This document shows, in pieces, positions 51,081 through 53,641 of a stretch of DNA of 53,641 nucleotides. The stretch covers positions 1 through 53,641 of the forward strand of contig CACWWZ010000016.1 in the NCBI GenBank assembly GCA_902764705.1. Direction: 5' to 3'. Under the pieces are notes generated by a model. It did not search any database. It had not been told where the DNA came from and worked only from the letters and a program-made list of their open reading frames with translations. A program made the position numbers and the translations under genes. Position 1 is the stretch's first letter; each line of letters begins with the position of its first letter. The stretch is from an uncultured Prevotellaceae bacterium. Its GTDB lineage: Bacteria; Bacteroidota; Bacteroidia; Bacteroidales; Bacteroidaceae.

Positions 51081-53216
51081 TTATTTTACCATATACTTTT
51101 TACCGTTCACAATGTAAAGGCCCTTGATAGGATTAGCTACGCGCTGACCAGCAAGGTTGTAGTATTCACAATTAACCTTTAACTCTGAACCATTAACCGC
51201 ATTGATGCCTGTTGTTCCGCTAAAGTCGAACGACAATGAAGGAGCAGGAACGTCGCCATCGAACTCAAGATATGCCTTACCAGCAGGAATCGTAGTTGCT
51301 GAAACAATCTTCTTGAATGTTGCCTTGTCTTCTGCCACGCTAAGCGCATACTTTGTCTTTCCAGCCTCAGGGCTAACTGAAGCACCACCGGCCTTCAACA
51401 GGTTAGTTGAAATTTCGCTAGCATTGTTCGTAACAGCGATAGTGTAGCTGCCCTGAGCGGCATTCAACAGAATTGGCGTATTGGCTGGAACTTTTGTCAA
51501 CTCATCGCTCAATGTAATCGCGTTTCCAGAATGTCCCGTTACAACATAAGCCTTTACAGTAGAACCCGTGAAGTCCAAAATCTTGTCGCTTACCAAGGTT
51601 GTCCACTCATAGCTGTTGACAGTAATGACCTCCTCATTGGCTCCTGGATAGGTCACAGATATTCCAGAAGGATACAAACCACTCTCTTTTGCAACAATAT
51701 ATAACGTAGCAGCTGTTCCTGTATACTTATAGGTAAGAACTCCGTTAACAACAGCATCACAATCAGTCAATGTTGCTAAATCGCTTCCATTGTCTGTGAA
51801 ACCAATAAACTCAACACTTGGCTCACCTGCCATGGTTGTGTAGGTAACAACCATGCCCTGAACTGCCGGAATTGAGAAGAGAGTTCCCTTATTTACCTGT
51901 GCAAAGCCTGCATTTGATGAATTGTTCAGCTTACCCGTTATTTGATCATAAACATTGTTCCTAATGGTATTAACATGCATCACAGCATCATATGCAGCAC
52001 CATCGATGGTTACTTGCTGTACATAATCAAGTTCTGAACCTTCACATGTAATTGTTGGAGCACCTTCATTTCTTGCGAAAGTCCAGTCAACAGTAACACC
52101 AGCATCACCAAGCACCTTGGTGTTTGCAGCAAACTGAGCTGTCAGTGTTATATCAGAAGTTACGTTTGAAATAGTAGCGCCAGCAGCATAGGTGTTCACG
52201 CCATCACTCCAACCACTGAAAGAAGAACCGCTCTTGGTGAGGAAGAATGCTTTAGGGGTAGTATAATCCTCTCCATCCATTACATACTCTGTGGCAGGAA
52301 CGGTTCCTGAACCTTCACCCTTCTCGAACAATATCTTTTTCTTTGCAATGAATATTGCAGTGTATGTAGCATCAGCTGTAGCGGTAACAGTAAGAGGATT
52401 AGCCGTATTACCAGAAAAATCTACGCCGTCCTTCTGCCATTTTGTAAAATGACCAGCAGGTGTTGCAGTTGCCGTAAGGGTTACTTCTTCATTCTCAGCA
52501 ACAGTGGCTGTACCTATAACAGAGCCCAAACTTGCATCGTTAGTAGCAGCAGTGATGGTGTAAGTAGTAGTAGCAACAGGAGTTCCAGAAACCTTACCAG
52601 TCACAACAATGTTGGTCACAGCCATACCTTTATTCGTATTGGTAAGACCAGCAAGATATGCACGGACTTTAAATTTACCTGCAACGGCATTTTCTAAAGT
52701 CTTAGAAAAAACAGAAGGGCCATTGCCTTGGTCTCCTTTATCAGGTCTTCTCGGATTCGTCCGTGCTTGTACCGATTCTTGGCTGTTATCAGAATAAACC
52801 GCATAAATTGTAATCTGCGGATCACCTGTTCCACCGGCTGTACAAGCTGTTATAGATACTTTGCTAGGTGTGAAAGTTATACCACTAGCAGGAGTTATCG
52901 TCCATTCCAGCATGTTTTCAGCAGCATCAGCAGCATTCTTGGCAACAGCTACTTTAGGCTTAAAATAAACCAAGTTTTGTGCATCCCATCCAGCAGTGCA
53001 ACCACTTGTACTAAATGTTGTTGGATCTGTTAAATTAGAACCATAGCTGAAGTTTGTCGTCAAAAATGCATCCGCAGGAACATTCACAGAAGTTAAGTCA
53101 GTGTGACTTGTAAAAGCCCACGTTACTGTAGAAGCCTCATTCGTGTACGTGTCATCTGCCCACGCACTAGTGACAAGAGCCACTAATAGCGTCAATAAAG
53201 TAAATAGTTTTTTCAT
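51081..53216 (-). CDS. Secreted InlB B-repeat-like surface protein with sorting-type C-terminus
   Basis: The 711-aa protein starts with a signal peptide (MKKLFTLLTLLVALVTSAWA). Around residues 215-360 are two or three divergent InlB B-repeat-type modules (e.g. ASLGSVIGTATVAENEEVTLTATATPAGHFTKWQKDG; later GSSFSGWSDGVNTYAAGATI and DITLTAQF), which usually act as binding or spacer domains. Beta-rich domains before and after lack enzyme motifs. The C-terminus reads YNLAGQRVANPIKGLYIVNGKKYMVK, close to that of the pectate lyase and to type A sorting domains of type IX-secreted proteins. It is probably surface-exposed. It is transcribed with the 53-aa peptide. Confidence 0.85.
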   Translation of the reverse strand: MKKLFTLLTLLVALVTSAWADDTYTNEASTVTWAFTSHTDLTSVNVPADAFLTTNFSYGSNLTDPTTFSTSGCTAGWDAQNLVYFKPKVAVAKNAADAAENMLEWTITPASGITFTPSKVSITACTAGGTGDPQITIYAVYSDNSQESVQARTNPRRPDKGDQGNGPSVFSKTLENAVAGKFKVRAYLAGLTNTNKGMAVTNIVVTGKVSGTPVATTTYTITAATNDASLGSVIGTATVAENEEVTLTATATPAGHFTKWQKDGVDFSGNTANPLTVTATADATYTAIFIAKKKILFEKGEGSGTVPATEYVMDGEDYTTPKAFFLTKSGSSFSGWSDGVNTYAAGATISNVTSDITLTAQFAANTKVLGDAGVTVDWTFARNEGAPTITCEGSELDYVQQVTIDGAAYDAVMHVNTIRNNVYDQITGKLNNSSNAGFAQVNKGTLFSIPAVQGMVVTYTTMAGEPSVEFIGFTDNGSDLATLTDCDAVVNGVLTYKYTGTAATLYIVAKESGLYPSGISVTYPGANEEVITVNSYEWTTLVSDKILDFTGSTVKAYVVTGHSGNAITLSDELTKVPANTPILLNAAQGSYTIAVTNNASEISTNLLKAGGASVSPEAGKTKYALSVAEDKATFKKIVSATTIPAGKAYLEFDGDVPAPSLSFDFSGTTGINAVNGSELKVNCEYYNLAGQRVANPIKGLYIVNGKKYMVK

Positions 53217-53318
53217 TTGTTTGATTTGTTTATTAAAATGTTAGTAAATTATGTTTGTCTTGAAATTCGATTGTTCTTTTGGGCCGTCGCGGCCTTGAGT
53301 AGTTGTTTGTTGCGTGGG

Positions 53319-53349
53319 CAAAGGTACGACAAAACTACGGAAAACCCAA
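53319..53349 (-). promoter_or_regulatory. Promoter of the 711-aa protein operon
   Basis: Minus strand: TTG (53347-53349), 20 bp, TACCTTTG (53319-53326). The leader is about 95 nt and includes a GGCCGCGACGGCC hairpin (53281-53296 on the plus strand). Confidence 0.7.
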
Positions 53350-53368
53350 GCACTAGTTATCGAAAATT

Positions 53369-53392
53369 CAACGTAAACGTTTGTATAAGTGT
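53369..53392 (-). promoter_or_regulatory. Palindromic element upstream of the 711-aa protein promoter
   Basis: TAAACGTTTG (53374-53383) inside AACGTAAACGTTT...ATAAGTGT. It is nearly identical to 50790-50814 and at a comparable distance (43 vs 41 bp) from its -7 box. Confidence 0.6.
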
Positions 53393-53406
53393 ATTCTATA
53401 CTCTAT

Positions 53407-53441
53407 AAAAAATTAGCGGTCGTTATCGCAACGGCCGCTAA
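53407..53441 (-). terminator. Terminator of the smalltalk gene
   Basis: TTAGCGGTCGTT (53413-53424) pairs with AACGGCCGCTAA (53430-53441), with one G-U pair. On the minus strand TTTTTT follows. Confidence 0.88.
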
Positions 53442-53499
53442 TCATGCAAAATAATGGTAAGAACAATAAAAAACACAGATATGAAAAACACTAATTTAT

Positions 53500-53592
53500 T
53501 TACATCATTGTTGCGGCGCCAGCTCCTGAAAGGGCGGCCACGAGGACGCGCACCACTTCGAGTACGACGTTCCACCAGTTGATCTTTTTCAT
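53500..53592 (-). CDS. Smalltalk micro-protein
   Basis: The 30-residue product, MKKINWWNVVLEVVRVLVAA followed by LSGAGAATMM, has the layout of Bacteroidetes 'smalltalk' proteins: MKK-x-x-W at the start, then a hydrophobic helix and a small-residue end. Its role is unknown; a single membrane helix is likely. The ATG overlaps the TGA of the upstream gene (ATGA at 53589-53592) and a strong terminator follows. Confidence 0.8.
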   Translation of the reverse strand: MKKINWWNVVLEVVRVLVAALSGAGAATMM

Positions 53593-53641
53593 GCTAAATC
53601 GTAACCTTTTTCGATGATTCTGCGCTCGACGGGCTGCCCGC
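53589..53641 (-). CDS. C-terminal fragment of a gene running off the window
   Basis: The last 16 codons, GQPVERRIIEKGYDLA and TGA, are visible. The gene is cut by the window end and too short to identify. Such fragments next to smalltalk genes often belong to an HU-like DNA-binding protein or an amidase, but I cannot say which. The 4-bp overlap with the smalltalk ATG suggests co-translation. Confidence 0.5.
   Translation of the reverse strand, partial: GQPVERRIIEKGYDLA

Noticed and set aside
1-53641. tRNA genes, rRNA genes, insertion sequences, phage genes
   Set aside because: No T-loop GTTCRANNC with matching acceptor stem, no transposase or integrase motif and no rRNA segments were found by reading.

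Overview
The window comes from a Bacteroidales bacterium, most likely Prevotella or a close relative. The evidence is: -7 promoter boxes of the TAnnTTTG type, often with TTTG about 19-21 bp upstream; few Shine-Dalgarno sequences; families typical of the order (DUF4421, DUF4923, DUF1460, cytoplasmic-type DPP III, CstA, PPi-dependent phosphofructokinase); C-termini of the form KGLYIVNGKK; and a 'smalltalk' micro-protein. It is a chromosomal segment. I see no tRNA, 16S/23S rRNA, insertion sequence, phage gene or CRISPR array. One structural RNA, RNase P RNA, lies on the minus strand at 21.6-22.0 kb.

Layout. 0-5.6 kb: secreted and outer-membrane proteins on the minus strand (a small relic, a dockerin-like protein, a beta-helix protein, a FadL-like porin, a Tyr/Trp-rich protein). 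5.7-11.6 kb: prmA, facing a five-gene minus operon (Gfo/Idh oxidoreductase, DUF4421, DUF1460, YkvA, FAD dehydrogenase). 11.7-16.9 kb: a membrane protein with hisB, facing the fur-purA-hisS operon. 17.0-21.6 kb: an AraC-type regulator with DPP III and an AlkD-like protein, then a YihY membrane protein directly behind rnpB. 22.0-26.3 kb: carB and a secreted flavodoxin, preceded by a possible 20-codon leader and closed by a terminator.

26.3-31.7 kb is the accessory part. A repeat-rich non-coding stretch (one copy of a 78-bp repeat whose inverted partner is at the start of the window, plus two short tandem arrays) precedes an AT-richer cassette. The cassette holds a small overlapping gene pair, then a PD-(D/E)xK nuclease-like/DUF2075 helicase fusion, a MutT-type NUDIX hydrolase, a DUF488 protein and a protein of unknown fold. 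The last four are nearly contiguous and co-oriented. I regard it as the best candidate for an undescribed system (possibly nucleic-acid defence or repair); that function is inferred.

31.7-43.6 kb is mostly housekeeping: rsmG, a metallo-beta-lactamase-fold hydrolase, a GH25 lysozyme, pfp, then a six-gene plus operon (small protein, PlsC-like acyltransferase, 962-aa amidase/golvesin-type secreted protein, small protein, YgiQ radical-SAM protein, PP2C-like protein). 43.6-48.3 kb is a minus operon: DUF4923, cstA, small beta-barrel, nadC, M23 lipoprotein. 48.4-53.6 kb encodes two large secreted proteins, a PL1 pectate lyase and a 711-aa repeat protein. They share a C-terminal signature and a palindromic element upstream of their promoters. 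Two small genes also lie here, a 53-aa peptide with an LLAGS motif and a 30-aa smalltalk protein.

A cross-cutting feature is a family of short purine-rich spacer repeats (AAGAATTAAGAATTAAG-type and relatives) between genes, three of which lie in frame inside coding sequences. Many starts below were moved downstream from the longest open frame on the basis of promoter position, signal peptide or family conservation.
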